Source of the DNA: an uncultured Clostridium sp. | GTDB taxonomy: Bacteria > Bacillota > Clostridia > Lachnospirales > Lachnospiraceae | Assembly: GCA_900539185.1 (NCBI GenBank) | Contig: UQBG01000001.1 | Location: 186,001-250,000 of the forward strand | Direction of reading: 5' to 3' | Length of the DNA stretch: 64,000 nt | Shown here: piece by piece, positions 8,662 through 15,564 of the stretch | How the letters are laid out: each line of letters begins with the position of its first letter | Numbering within the stretch: the stretch's first letter is position 1 | Translations under genes and position numbers: made by a program | Notes under the pieces: generated by a model | The model's database searches: none | The model's input: the letters and a program-made list of their open reading frames with translations, nothing else | What the model was told of the DNA's origin: nothing

Positions 8662-9174
8662 TTATTCTGGTATTCCCGTCAATGGAGCAGAATTTTCATA
8701 CTTGCAGAAGGTAAACTCCAGATCAAAATATGTATTCTCCTCCCCTTCCTCTGTCAGCGTCCAGGAAGGCAGGTCATCCAGATTCGGAAAATACGCATCC
8801 GCCGCATATCGATAATCGATCCGGGTTGCATATACGGTATCGCAATACGGCACCAGCTGCTTATAGATATCATCTCCTCCGATCACAAATACATCCTCAG
8901 ATGCATATTGCTTCAGTTCCTCCATCAACTCCTCCAATGAATGTACTACGGTTGCTCCCTTCACCTTCAGATTCTGATTTCTGGACATTATAATATTCGT
9001 ACGTCCCGGTAATGGGAGACCGTTCGGAAAGGTCGCCAGTGTCTTCCTCCCCAAAACCACGACCTTTCCGATCGTCATCTGTCGGAAATACTTCTGATCC
9101 ATGGGAATCCGTACCAGCAGACTTCCCTTATTTCCGATTGCCCAATGATTATCAACAGCTACGATTGCATTCAT
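8662..9174 (-). CDS. folA: Dihydrofolate reductase
   Basis: Reduces dihydrofolate to tetrahydrofolate with NADPH, regenerating the folate oxidised by ThyA encoded just upstream (42-base gap). At 170 aa it has family length. It shows MNAIVAVDNHWAIGNKGSLL (the first strand and the Met20-type loop), VVVLGRKTLATFP (NADPH site), LPGRTNIIMSR and DVFVIGGDDIY. An unusual point is that the acidic substrate residue, usually Asp or Glu in PMDxKxF, is seen as IPMDQKYFRQ, so the Asp is kept. GGAG lies eleven bases before the start, a slightly long spacing. Confidence 0.95.
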   Translation of the reverse strand: MNAIVAVDNHWAIGNKGSLLVRIPMDQKYFRQMTIGKVVVLGRKTLATFPNGLPLPGRTNIIMSRNQNLKVKGATVVHSLEELMEELKQYASEDVFVIGGDDIYKQLVPYCDTVYATRIDYRYAADAYFPNLDDLPSWTLTEEGEENTYFDLEFTFCKYENSAPLTGIPE

Positions 9175-9216
9175 ATCTTAATCTTCTCCTTTTCCGATCT
9201 TTGATTTTAACTCTGC

Positions 9217-10047
9217 TCAGACTGCGATCGGTATATTCTTAATCTGTGGTCCTGCCTGATAGTTCTCCAGCGTAAAATCATCCGGTGTAAACTCATAGAA
9301 ATCATGAATATCCGGATTCAGCGTAAACTTTGGCGCCGGATAGGTCGGACGGCTGATCAGTTCTTTTACGATATCCACATGGCGATCATAAATATGTGCA
9401 TCTGCTATTACATGCACCAGTTCTCCCGGCTGAAGATCACATACCTGGGCCAGCATATAAACCAGCACCGCATACTGAACTACATTCCAGTTATTTGCTG
9501 CCAGTACATCCTGGGAACGCTGATTTAAAATGGCATTTAACCGACCGTCCGTTACATTAAATGTCATACTGTATGCACATGGATACAGATTCATCTCGTA
9601 CAGATCCTGATGCACATAAATATTTGTCATGATCCTGCGGCTGTATGGATTATGTTTCAGATCATAGATCACACGATCGACCTGATCCATCATTCCCTCT
9701 TTATACCGATGCTTCACACCAAGCTGATATCCATAGGCTTTTCCGATGGAGCCATCTGCGTCTGCCCACTCGTCCCATATATGACTGTGCAGATCATGAA
9801 TATTATTGGATTTCTTCTGCCAGATCCACAGCAGTTCATCTACGGCAGACTTCACATACGTTTTCCGTAAGGTCAGCGCCGGAAATTCTTCTGCCAGATT
9901 ATATCGATTTACTATGCCAAACCGTTTGATCGTATATGCATAGGTTCCATCCTCCCACTTCGGCCGCACCTTTTCGCCCTCGGTACTGCATCCATTCTCC
10001 AATATATCTTTACACATATTAATAAACAAATTATCTGCTAGACTCAT
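9217..10047 (-). CDS. thyA: Thymidylate synthase
   Basis: Methylates dUMP to dTMP using methylenetetrahydrofolate, giving dihydrofolate for FolA. The 276-residue protein contains the folate/dUMP arginine region (RRIMTNIYVHQDLYEM), the nucleophile loop NLYPCAYSMTFNV with Cys157, LNQRSQDVLAANNWNVVQYA and the C-terminal strand DAHIYDRHVDIV. It ends NIPIAV, consistent with the conserved hydrophobic carboxy terminus. It is ThyA, not flavin-dependent ThyX. The next gene is folA. A hairpin at 10071-10103 separates it from the upstream HTH-aldolase gene, and I see no strong promoter between them, so it may rely on readthrough. Confidence 0.96.
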   Translation of the reverse strand: MSLADNLFINMCKDILENGCSTEGEKVRPKWEDGTYAYTIKRFGIVNRYNLAEEFPALTLRKTYVKSAVDELLWIWQKKSNNIHDLHSHIWDEWADADGSIGKAYGYQLGVKHRYKEGMMDQVDRVIYDLKHNPYSRRIMTNIYVHQDLYEMNLYPCAYSMTFNVTDGRLNAILNQRSQDVLAANNWNVVQYAVLVYMLAQVCDLQPGELVHVIADAHIYDRHVDIVKELISRPTYPAPKFTLNPDIHDFYEFTPDDFTLENYQAGPQIKNIPIAV

Positions 10048-10060
10048 GTCTCTATCCTTC

Positions 10061-10103
10061 CTATAAATAAAGCTGCCGCCGACCGATCTGGCTGACGACA
10101 GCT
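10061..10103 (-). terminator. Imperfect terminator-like hairpin after the HTH-aldolase gene
   Basis: AGCTGTCGTCAGCC (minus strand, 10090-10103) pairs imperfectly with GGTCGGCGGCAGCT (10071-10084), followed by TTTATTTATAG. GC-rich with G-U pairs; the T-run is interrupted, so it may be a leaky terminator ahead of thyA. Confidence 0.5.
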
Positions 10104-10113
10104 CTTCTTCGTA

Positions 10114-10914
10114 TTATCGATTCAAGATGGCAAAGAACTCATCCTTATGTTTCTCAGCTTCTGCTTCACTCATAGTTGCCATAACCTCTATTCTTGAGAA
10201 CTCCTGCTGTATCGCCTCGATCATCTTCGGCTGAACAGCCTCATACGGATACAGATTCACTGCATCACTTCCCATTGCCTGTGCATTATAGGCTTCTGTC
10301 AGGGTCGCTACTCCCATCGCACAGAACACATCCCGTTCCTTACAGAAGGATCCAACCTCCTTTACTACATAATTTGTAAATACAAACCGGGCACCACTAT
10401 CCACTGCCAGACTGGCCTCTTCCTTATCCGTTACATCCGCAGCTCCAATGAACAGATCCGGATAATCTTCCGTCAATTCTCCCAGAATCTTAGCTGCATC
10501 CGGCACTGTAAAGGACAATGCAAAACCATCCCCGCCGGACTGAATAATTTTCTTACAATCATTTAACGCAGTACGATAGGTCTTTCCGGTCACATATGGA
10601 ATGTTCATTCCCTGAATTCCCTTTTTCACAACTTCCTTCTGTACACTGTTGCAACGCATCTTCTTAACATCCGGCAAGGTCTTATAATTATCCAATACCG
10701 TATCGGACAACTGCATATACACCAACAGCCGTTTAATATACTCATCATATTTTCCCGCATTATGAATATCACCCTTCAAAAATGCATCCAATGTTGGTCT
10801 GGATATATTCATTGCCTGCGACAGTGTCACCTTCGTACACTTTCGATCCTTCATGATCGCCTCAATATTACTTCCGATTCGCTTTCTATCCATAAATAAA
10901 TATTCGTACTGCAC
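10114..10914 (-). CDS. HTH domain fused to a KDPG-aldolase-like barrel lacking the catalytic residues
   Basis: Residues about 10-75 look like a lambda-repressor-type HTH (RIGSNIEAIMKDRKCTKVTLSQAMNISRPTLDAFLKGD is the helix-turn-helix stretch, shown here as two overlapping parts: VTLSQAMNISRPTLDAFLKG). Residues 110-235 follow the KDPG/KHG aldolase pattern: repeated G-G at 127, FIGAADVTDKEEASLAVDSG, ARFVFTNYVV, MGVATLTEAYNAQAMGSDAV. The Schiff-base Lys of the family motif KFFPAE is Asn220 here (NLYPYE) and the usual catalytic Glu position reads Ala132. It is probably a regulator with a ligand-sensing pseudo-aldolase domain, not an enzyme (inference). Start is either GTG 10914 or ATG 10893; a stop lies just upstream of the GTG. 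Confidence 0.75.
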   Translation of the reverse strand: MQYEYLFMDRKRIGSNIEAIMKDRKCTKVTLSQAMNISRPTLDAFLKGDIHNAGKYDEYIKRLLVYMQLSDTVLDNYKTLPDVKKMRCNSVQKEVVKKGIQGMNIPYVTGKTYRTALNDCKKIIQSGGDGFALSFTVPDAAKILGELTEDYPDLFIGAADVTDKEEASLAVDSGARFVFTNYVVKEVGSFCKERDVFCAMGVATLTEAYNAQAMGSDAVNLYPYEAVQPKMIEAIQQEFSRIEVMATMSEAEAEKHKDEFFAILNR

Positions 10915-10959
10915 AGCCTCTCATCATCCTTTCCGCTCTTTTTATTGTTCTCCTGCTTT

Positions 10960-11427
10960 CTATACCGCTTCGTCTACATTCTGTCCCTTCAAAAAGCTTC
11001 CCTCTATCGTCTTTCTTCCGCTGTCATAAGGGTTCTCCTCTGAATACTCAATCCGGGTATTGGTCGTTCCTCCTGCTACATATGTCCTTCCGCATTCCGG
11101 ACAGGTTGCCAGCTTCAGCGATACCGTCGCAGATAACAGTCTGGCATTCTTACCTGCCGACTTCTGTCTGGCATTCGCCACATGTTCCTGTTCATGTGCC
11201 ATAACTCTTTCATACGACTGACCGGGAGCTATATGTCCGGGTGCCTTAAAGGATACATCTGCTTCATCCGAACCGTCTACATACTTCCGATTCTTACAGG
11301 TCTGACATTCTACTTTTCCTACTTTTGAAGACTGGTCTACGGTATTCTCCGTCTGAATCGGCGTAACATAGCCCACATTACTCACCGGTATGATATAACG
11401 ATTACTCATATCTATATTTGGAATCAT
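10960..11427 (-). CDS. Putative metalloprotease-like protein with HExxH and two CxxC pairs, 155 aa
   Basis: Resembles the CJM1_0395/SprA-related putative metalloprotease family; function is not established. The start ATG at 11427 (MIPNIDMS) follows AAGGGAGG with five bases between; an ATG 18 bases earlier overlaps that site. CQTC (41-44) and CPEC (109-112) could form a zinc knuckle flanking a zincin-like helix HEQEH (78-82) in RVMAHEQEHVANARQ. No signal peptide or membrane span. It has a near-consensus promoter at 11496-11524 and is followed 45 bases later by the HTH-aldolase gene, probably in one transcript. Confidence 0.72.
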   Translation of the reverse strand: MIPNIDMSNRYIIPVSNVGYVTPIQTENTVDQSSKVGKVECQTCKNRKYVDGSDEADVSFKAPGHIAPGQSYERVMAHEQEHVANARQKSAGKNARLLSATVSLKLATCPECGRTYVAGGTTNTRIEYSEENPYDSGRKTIEGSFLKGQNVDEAV

Positions 11428-11495
11428 ATGGACCTCCCTTCTCATCTGACGTTCCGGTTTCCATTACCCATGAAATGCAAGAAATGTTAATTTAT

Positions 11496-11524
11496 ATTAT
11501 ACAAGTCTGTTTACAAAATGACAA
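11496..11524 (-). promoter_or_regulatory. Promoter of the HExxH gene
   Basis: Minus-strand TTGTCA (11519-11524), 17-base spacer, TATAAT (11496-11501). Leader of about 65 bases. Confidence 0.75.
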
Positions 11525-11539
11525 GTGTTAATTTTTCAT

Positions 11540-11614
11540 GGCTCGGTATTCGTTGCACTCTCTATCGCTTCGCGTCTCATGCACCTCGCCTTCGGCTCGG
11601 TATTCGTTGCACTC
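11540..11614. repeat. Two copies of a 21-bp direct repeat in a low-complexity intergenic element
   Basis: An identical 21-bp unit (GGCTCGGTATTCG...GCACTC) occurs at 11540-11560 and 11594-11614, a period of 54 bases. The linker contains ACCTCGCCTTCGGCTCGG, almost the same as ACCTCGCCTACCGGCTCGG in the 17.3-kb intergenic element. This suggests a dispersed repeat family of the genome. I see no coding gene in 11428-11697 beyond this, a promoter and the groEL terminator. Confidence 0.7.
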
Positions 11615-11620
11615 ATATAT

Positions 11621-11671
11621 ACATAAAAAGAAGGAGCCTCCTGCCTGCAAGCAAGCGGAGACTCCTTCTTT
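11621..11671 (-). terminator. Terminator of groESL
   Basis: Minus-strand AAAGAAGGAG (11662-11671 complement) pairs with CTCCTTCTTT (complement of 11627-11636), extended inward by TCTCC/GGAGG-like and GCTTGC/GCAGGC pairing, then TTTTTATG. It follows the groEL stop by about 27 bases. Confidence 0.85.
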
Positions 11672-11697
11672 CCATGTATGCATGAGTCGCTATGCGT

Positions 11698-13320
11698 TTA
11701 CATCATTCCCATGCCGCCGCCCATTGGAGGGGCAGCCGGGGTATCTTCTTTAATTTCAGCTACTACGGACTCGGTTGTTAACAATGTAGATGCTACAGAG
11801 GTTGCATTCTGTAATGCGGAACGTGTTACCTTTACAGGATCGATGATTCCGGCATCAACCATGTTTACATAGGTTTCGTTCAATGCGTCGAAGCCAACAC
11901 CCGGCTCTGACTCGTATACCTTATTGATGATAACCGGGCCTTCCAGACCTGCATTTGATGCAATGTGGTACAGCGGAGCTTCCAGTGCCTTTAAGATAAT
12001 CTCAGCACCGGTCTTCTCATCTCCTGACAGAGTAGTTGCCAGTGCTGCAACCTTCTTACTTGCATGGATGTAAGCAGATCCACCACCACAGATGATACCT
12101 TCTTCCACTGCTGCTCTGGTAGCTGCCAATGCATCTTCCAGACGAAGCTTTGCTTCCTTCATTTCTGTCTCGGTTGCAGCACCTACACGGATAACACCTA
12201 CACCACCGGACAGCTTAGCCAAACGCTCCTGCAGTTTTTCTTTATCAAATTCGGAAGTTGTATTCTCAAGCTGCATCTTGATCTGACCGATTCTTGCCTG
12301 AATATCTTCCTTTGCACCGGCACCGTCTACGATAACCGTGTTTTCCTTCTCTACTCTGACGCTCTTTGCACGGCCAAGGTCTTCCATCGTTGTATCCTTC
12401 AGATCCAGACCTACTTCTTCGGAAATCACCTTACCGCCTGTCAGGATAGCGATATCCTCCAGCATAGCCTTTCTGCGATCACCATAACCAGGTGCCTTAA
12501 CGGCTACTACATTGAAGGTACCTCTCAACTTATTTACGATCAGAGTTGTTAATGCTTCGCCTTCTACATCCTCGGCAATGATCAGCAGACGGGAACCACT
12601 CTGTACAATACTCTCTAACAATGGCAGGATATCCTGAATGTTAGAAATCTTCTTATCGGTAATCAAAATATAAGGATTATCCAGCTCTGCTACCATCTTT
12701 TCCATATCGGTACACATATATGCGGATACATAACCACGGTCAAACTGCATACCTTCTACCAGATCAAGCTCTGTCTTCATGGTCTTAGACTCTTCGATGG
12801 TGATAACTCCATTGGATGAAACCTTCTCCATCGCATCAGCTACCAGCTGACCAACCTCTTCATCTCCGGCAGAGATAGAGGCTACTCTTGCGATCTGCTC
12901 CTTGCCGCTGATCTTATCGCTCATATCCTTTAATGCATCCACTGCTGTATCGCAGGCCTTCTTCATACCCTTTCTCAGGATAATCGGGTTTGCACCGGCT
13001 GCTAAGTTCTTCATACCGGCATTGATCATAGCCTGTGCCAAAACGGTTGCTGTGGTTGTACCATCACCGGCTACATCGTTTGTCTTCGTTGCTACTTCCT
13101 TTACAATCTGAGCACCCATGTTCTCAAATGCATCTTCCAGTTCAATGTCCTTTGCGATTGTAACACCGTCATTTGTAATCAATGGTGTACCATAGGACTT
13201 GCTTAATACTACATTTCTTCCTTTTGGTCCTAATGTTACGCGAACCGTATCTGCTAACTGATTTACGCCGGCTTCCAAAGCCTTTCTGGCTTCTGCACCA
13301 TACTTAATTTCCTTTGCCAT
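11698..13320 (-). CDS. groEL: 60-kDa chaperonin GroEL
   Basis: Double-ring ATP-dependent folding chamber of the cytosol. The 540 residues start AKEIKYGAEARKALEAGVNQ and include the ATP site VTLGPKGRNVVL and DGTTTATVLAQAM (catalytic Asp), the apical domain (GMQFDRGYVSAYM), VEEGIICGGGSAY and the flexible glycine-methionine tail ending GGGMGMM. It is the second gene of a CIRCE-controlled operon, 21 bases after groES, and is followed by a strong terminator. No anomalies. Confidence 0.98.
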   Translation of the reverse strand: MAKEIKYGAEARKALEAGVNQLADTVRVTLGPKGRNVVLSKSYGTPLITNDGVTIAKDIELEDAFENMGAQIVKEVATKTNDVAGDGTTTATVLAQAMINAGMKNLAAGANPIILRKGMKKACDTAVDALKDMSDKISGKEQIARVASISAGDEEVGQLVADAMEKVSSNGVITIEESKTMKTELDLVEGMQFDRGYVSAYMCTDMEKMVAELDNPYILITDKKISNIQDILPLLESIVQSGSRLLIIAEDVEGEALTTLIVNKLRGTFNVVAVKAPGYGDRRKAMLEDIAILTGGKVISEEVGLDLKDTTMEDLGRAKSVRVEKENTVIVDGAGAKEDIQARIGQIKMQLENTTSEFDKEKLQERLAKLSGGVGVIRVGAATETEMKEAKLRLEDALAATRAAVEEGIICGGGSAYIHASKKVAALATTLSGDEKTGAEIILKALEAPLYHIASNAGLEGPVIINKVYESEPGVGFDALNETYVNMVDAGIIDPVKVTRSALQNATSVASTLLTTESVVAEIKEDTPAAPPMGGGMGMM

Positions 13321-13341
13321 TTTAACTTCCTCCTTCTGGTC

Positions 13342-13629
13342 TTAGTCTTCAATAATTGCCAAAATATCTGCCTGCTTAACGATAGTATATTCTTCATCAT
13401 CCAGCTTCAGCTCTGTTCCTACGTACTTTGAATATACAACCTTGTCGCCTACCTTTACCTGCATCGGTACCAGCTTACCGTCTACCTCTGCTCCAGGGCC
13501 AACTGCGATAACCTCAGCCTGCTGTGGCTTCTCTTTTGCCTGTCCGGGAAGTACAATTCCGGACTTTGTAGTTTCTTCAGCGATCAACTGCTTTAATACA
13601 ACCTTGTCACCTAATGGTACTAATTTCAT
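13342..13629 (-). CDS. groES: 10-kDa co-chaperonin GroES
   Basis: Seven-membered lid of GroEL. The 95 residues contain MKLVPLGDKVVLKQL, the mobile loop with TTKSGIVLPGQAKEKPQQ that docks on GroEL, and VGDKVVYSKYVGTELKLDDEEY. AGGAGG precedes the ATG. It is first in the operon and lies about 40 bases downstream of a CIRCE element, so it should be repressed by HrcA and induced by heat (established for Firmicutes). The hrcA gene is not in the window. Confidence 0.97.
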   Translation of the reverse strand: MKLVPLGDKVVLKQLIAEETTKSGIVLPGQAKEKPQQAEVIAVGPGAEVDGKLVPMQVKVGDKVVYSKYVGTELKLDDEEYTIVKQADILAIIED

Positions 13630-13669
13630 TTTATATTCCTCCTTGTTTGTTTTCCTATCTTGTGTTCTA

Positions 13670-13696
13670 ATAGCACTCGTCTTGATTGAGTGCTAA
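13670..13696 (-). promoter_or_regulatory. CIRCE operator (HrcA site)
   Basis: TAGCACTC (13671-13678) and GAGTGCTAA (13688-13696) flank a nine-base spacer. Eight of the nine pairs of the consensus inverted repeat are kept; the outer base on the left is A where T is usual. It sits between the groES promoter and its ribosome site. Confidence 0.95.
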
Positions 13697-13706
13697 CATA
13701 ATTCTT

Positions 13707-13734
13707 ATTGTATCCATTTTTTTGAAAAAATCAA
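13707..13734 (-). promoter_or_regulatory. Promoter of groESL
   Basis: Minus-strand TTGATT (13729-13734), 16-base spacer, TACAAT (13707-13712), ending 11 bases before the CIRCE element, so HrcA bound there would cover the start of transcription. Confidence 0.7.
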
Positions 13735-13877
13735 CCCTTTTTTATAAAAAATAATTATTAAATTCCTATAATCATTTTAACAATTAAAGTTTATTCCTCC
13801 ACATTTAAAATTATTCGTGTATAATAAGATTCAGAAGGCATCTGCCTGTAATTTATATCATATACTCAGGAGGTTTT

Positions 13878-14597
13878 ATGAAAGAACATCTATTTACAAT
13901 TCCTGTTAATGATGCATTTCGTTCCGACTGCGAGTGTCCTGTCTGTGCACTGCATCGGGAGTTGGAGCAAAATGCAATCGAATACACGATGGGACCAAGC
14001 TATATGGAAGATGATAACCGGGCTCAAACTGATAAACTGGGCTTCTGCCAGCATCATATCCAGATGCTATACCAGCAAAAAAACCGTCTCGGCTTAGCCC
14101 TTATGTTAAAAACCCATACGGATAAAACGATCCGAGATCTGAAGGAGCTTTCCAAAACTTCTCCGACTGCCGGTGGTCTCTTTAAAAAAAGCGCTACCTC
14201 TCCTGTCGCTTCCTATATTCAAGAGTTGGAACAGCGCTGCTTTATCTGTGAGCGCATGGAAGATAGTTTTCACCGCTATATCGATACGATTTTCTATCTG
14301 TGGAAAAAGGATGAAGACTTCCGTTCTGCCATGGCAAACTGCAAGGGGTTCTGTACCTATCATTATGGTCTCCTCTATCAGATCGGTGCAGACAAACTGG
14401 ATAAACAGCAGTATAGTGCCTTTCTGGACTGTCTAAACCGCGTATACTTTGCCGGCATGGAACGGGTCAATGATGATATCGAGTGGTTCATCAACAAATA
14501 TGACTACCGATATGTAAATGAGCCATGGAAAAATGCAAAGGATGCGATTCCACGCGGCATTCTGAAAACCAACCACATCTATATGGATGGCGAATGA
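13878..14597 (+). CDS. DUF6062-like cysteine-rich protein, 239 aa
   Basis: No function is known to me; the layout matches a Clostridia family annotated as DUF6062. It shows a two-fold repeat of probable metal ligands: CECPVC (18-23) then GFCQHH (57-60), and again CFIC (121-124) then NCKGFCTYH (155-162). Each CxxC plus CxxH pair could bind zinc or an iron-sulfur cluster. The rest is largely helical and there is no signal peptide. The ATG follows AGGAGG at 13868-13873. A -10 box TATAAT lies at 13820-13825 with no good -35. It is monocistronic and converges on the DUF2225 gene at a shared terminator. Confidence 0.82.
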   Translation: MKEHLFTIPVNDAFRSDCECPVCALHRELEQNAIEYTMGPSYMEDDNRAQTDKLGFCQHHIQMLYQQKNRLGLALMLKTHTDKTIRDLKELSKTSPTAGGLFKKSATSPVASYIQELEQRCFICERMEDSFHRYIDTIFYLWKKDEDFRSAMANCKGFCTYHYGLLYQIGADKLDKQQYSAFLDCLNRVYFAGMERVNDDIEWFINKYDYRYVNEPWKNAKDAIPRGILKTNHIYMDGE

Positions 14598-14624
14598 AAC
14601 CGTCCGTCTTTTAACGGAACTAAA

Positions 14625-14671
14625 AAAGAACAGAACTCATTTGGAACAAATCCATTTTCGTTCTGTTCTTT
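14625..14671. terminator. Bidirectional terminator
   Basis: AAAGAACAGAAC (14625-14636) pairs perfectly with GTTCTGTTCTTT (14660-14671); A-run before and T-rich sequence after serve both converging genes. Confidence 0.88.
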
Positions 14672-14674
14672 ATT

Positions 14675-15529
14675 TCACCGCTTTTTATTGCCGTAAACTT
14701 CTTCCCGAATCGTTTCCTTCAGTGCTAACGCCTTGTCTTTAATCCGTTTCGATGCAGTGCGTGAATTTAAAACCGGTGCCAGCATACGAACGGAATCTTC
14801 CAGTTTTCCTAATCTATGGGCTAACACTGCCATGATATACCGAATCGATACCTCATCCATTCCACACATTGGGAATGTTTCCTTCGAAAATGCCGCCACA
14901 AACCCTTCATATGCCTTGGCAATACATTCGTGTTCTTCCTGTTGTTTCTCTGCTCTGGTGGAATCCTGCTCCGGCATCGTCTCCAGTTCACCTCGAAGCA
15001 GCCATGCCATCTTCAAAAATATATATGCTTTTTCACTATTCTTAGCGTTTCGTTTCAGTGCACATACCAGTGCCAGCTTATGCCGCAGCAGTGCTCCCTG
15101 GTAGGACATACATGGCGTTTCTTCCGGTATTCCCTTGAACTTTGCACAGTACTCCTGCTTAATCAAACGCAGCTGTGCTGTTGTTACCGGCTTATAATAT
15201 CGCGTCAGTGCCGCATATCCACACCTTGGGCAGATAATCGCATCATACTTCAACGGATCAATATGATTCTCATAAATCGGACGAAGTTCATCGTCCTGAT
15301 CTACCAACTTTACCTTGCCGGTACGAACTGCCTTTGTTTTAAAGGCTTTATCGCAGATCGGACATTGATAGCTTTTATCAAACAGGACATCTTCTTCCTT
15401 CTTCTCTTCCTTAACGGTCGCCTGTTCACTTTCTCCGGCTGTTTCTACATTTTTTTCTTCTTCCTTGAAGACCTTATTTATGTCTACGTCTCCCAGACCC
15501 ATTTTTTCTACGTCCGAAAATAATCCCAT
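14675..15529 (-). CDS. DUF2225 family protein, 284 aa
   Basis: The family is widespread in Firmicutes and has no assigned biochemical role. The start ATG at 15529 (MGLFSDVEK) has GGAGGT seven bases upstream; the ATG two codons earlier touches that site. After an acidic, Lys/Glu-rich linker (residues 20-48) comes a zinc-ribbon-like region: YQCPICDKAFKTKAVRTG, then DPLKYDAIICPRCGYAAL. The C-terminal 150 residues are helical and TPR-like (HKLALVCALKRNAKNSEKAY, RYIMAVLAHRLGKLEDSVRM). It lies 29 bases after glnS on the same strand and may share its transcript. Confidence 0.9.
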   Translation of the reverse strand: MGLFSDVEKMGLGDVDINKVFKEEEKNVETAGESEQATVKEEKKEEDVLFDKSYQCPICDKAFKTKAVRTGKVKLVDQDDELRPIYENHIDPLKYDAIICPRCGYAALTRYYKPVTTAQLRLIKQEYCAKFKGIPEETPCMSYQGALLRHKLALVCALKRNAKNSEKAYIFLKMAWLLRGELETMPEQDSTRAEKQQEEHECIAKAYEGFVAAFSKETFPMCGMDEVSIRYIMAVLAHRLGKLEDSVRMLAPVLNSRTASKRIKDKALALKETIREEVYGNKKR

Positions 15530-15564
15530 GTTCATACCTCCGATTATTCTGGCCTTTTCTTTTG

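Noticed and set aside
12064..12552. Long plus-strand frame antisense to groEL, and similar long frames opposite hydG, glnS and gmd
   Set aside because: They mirror the codon structure of the real genes, have no ribosome sites and encode low-complexity peptides.
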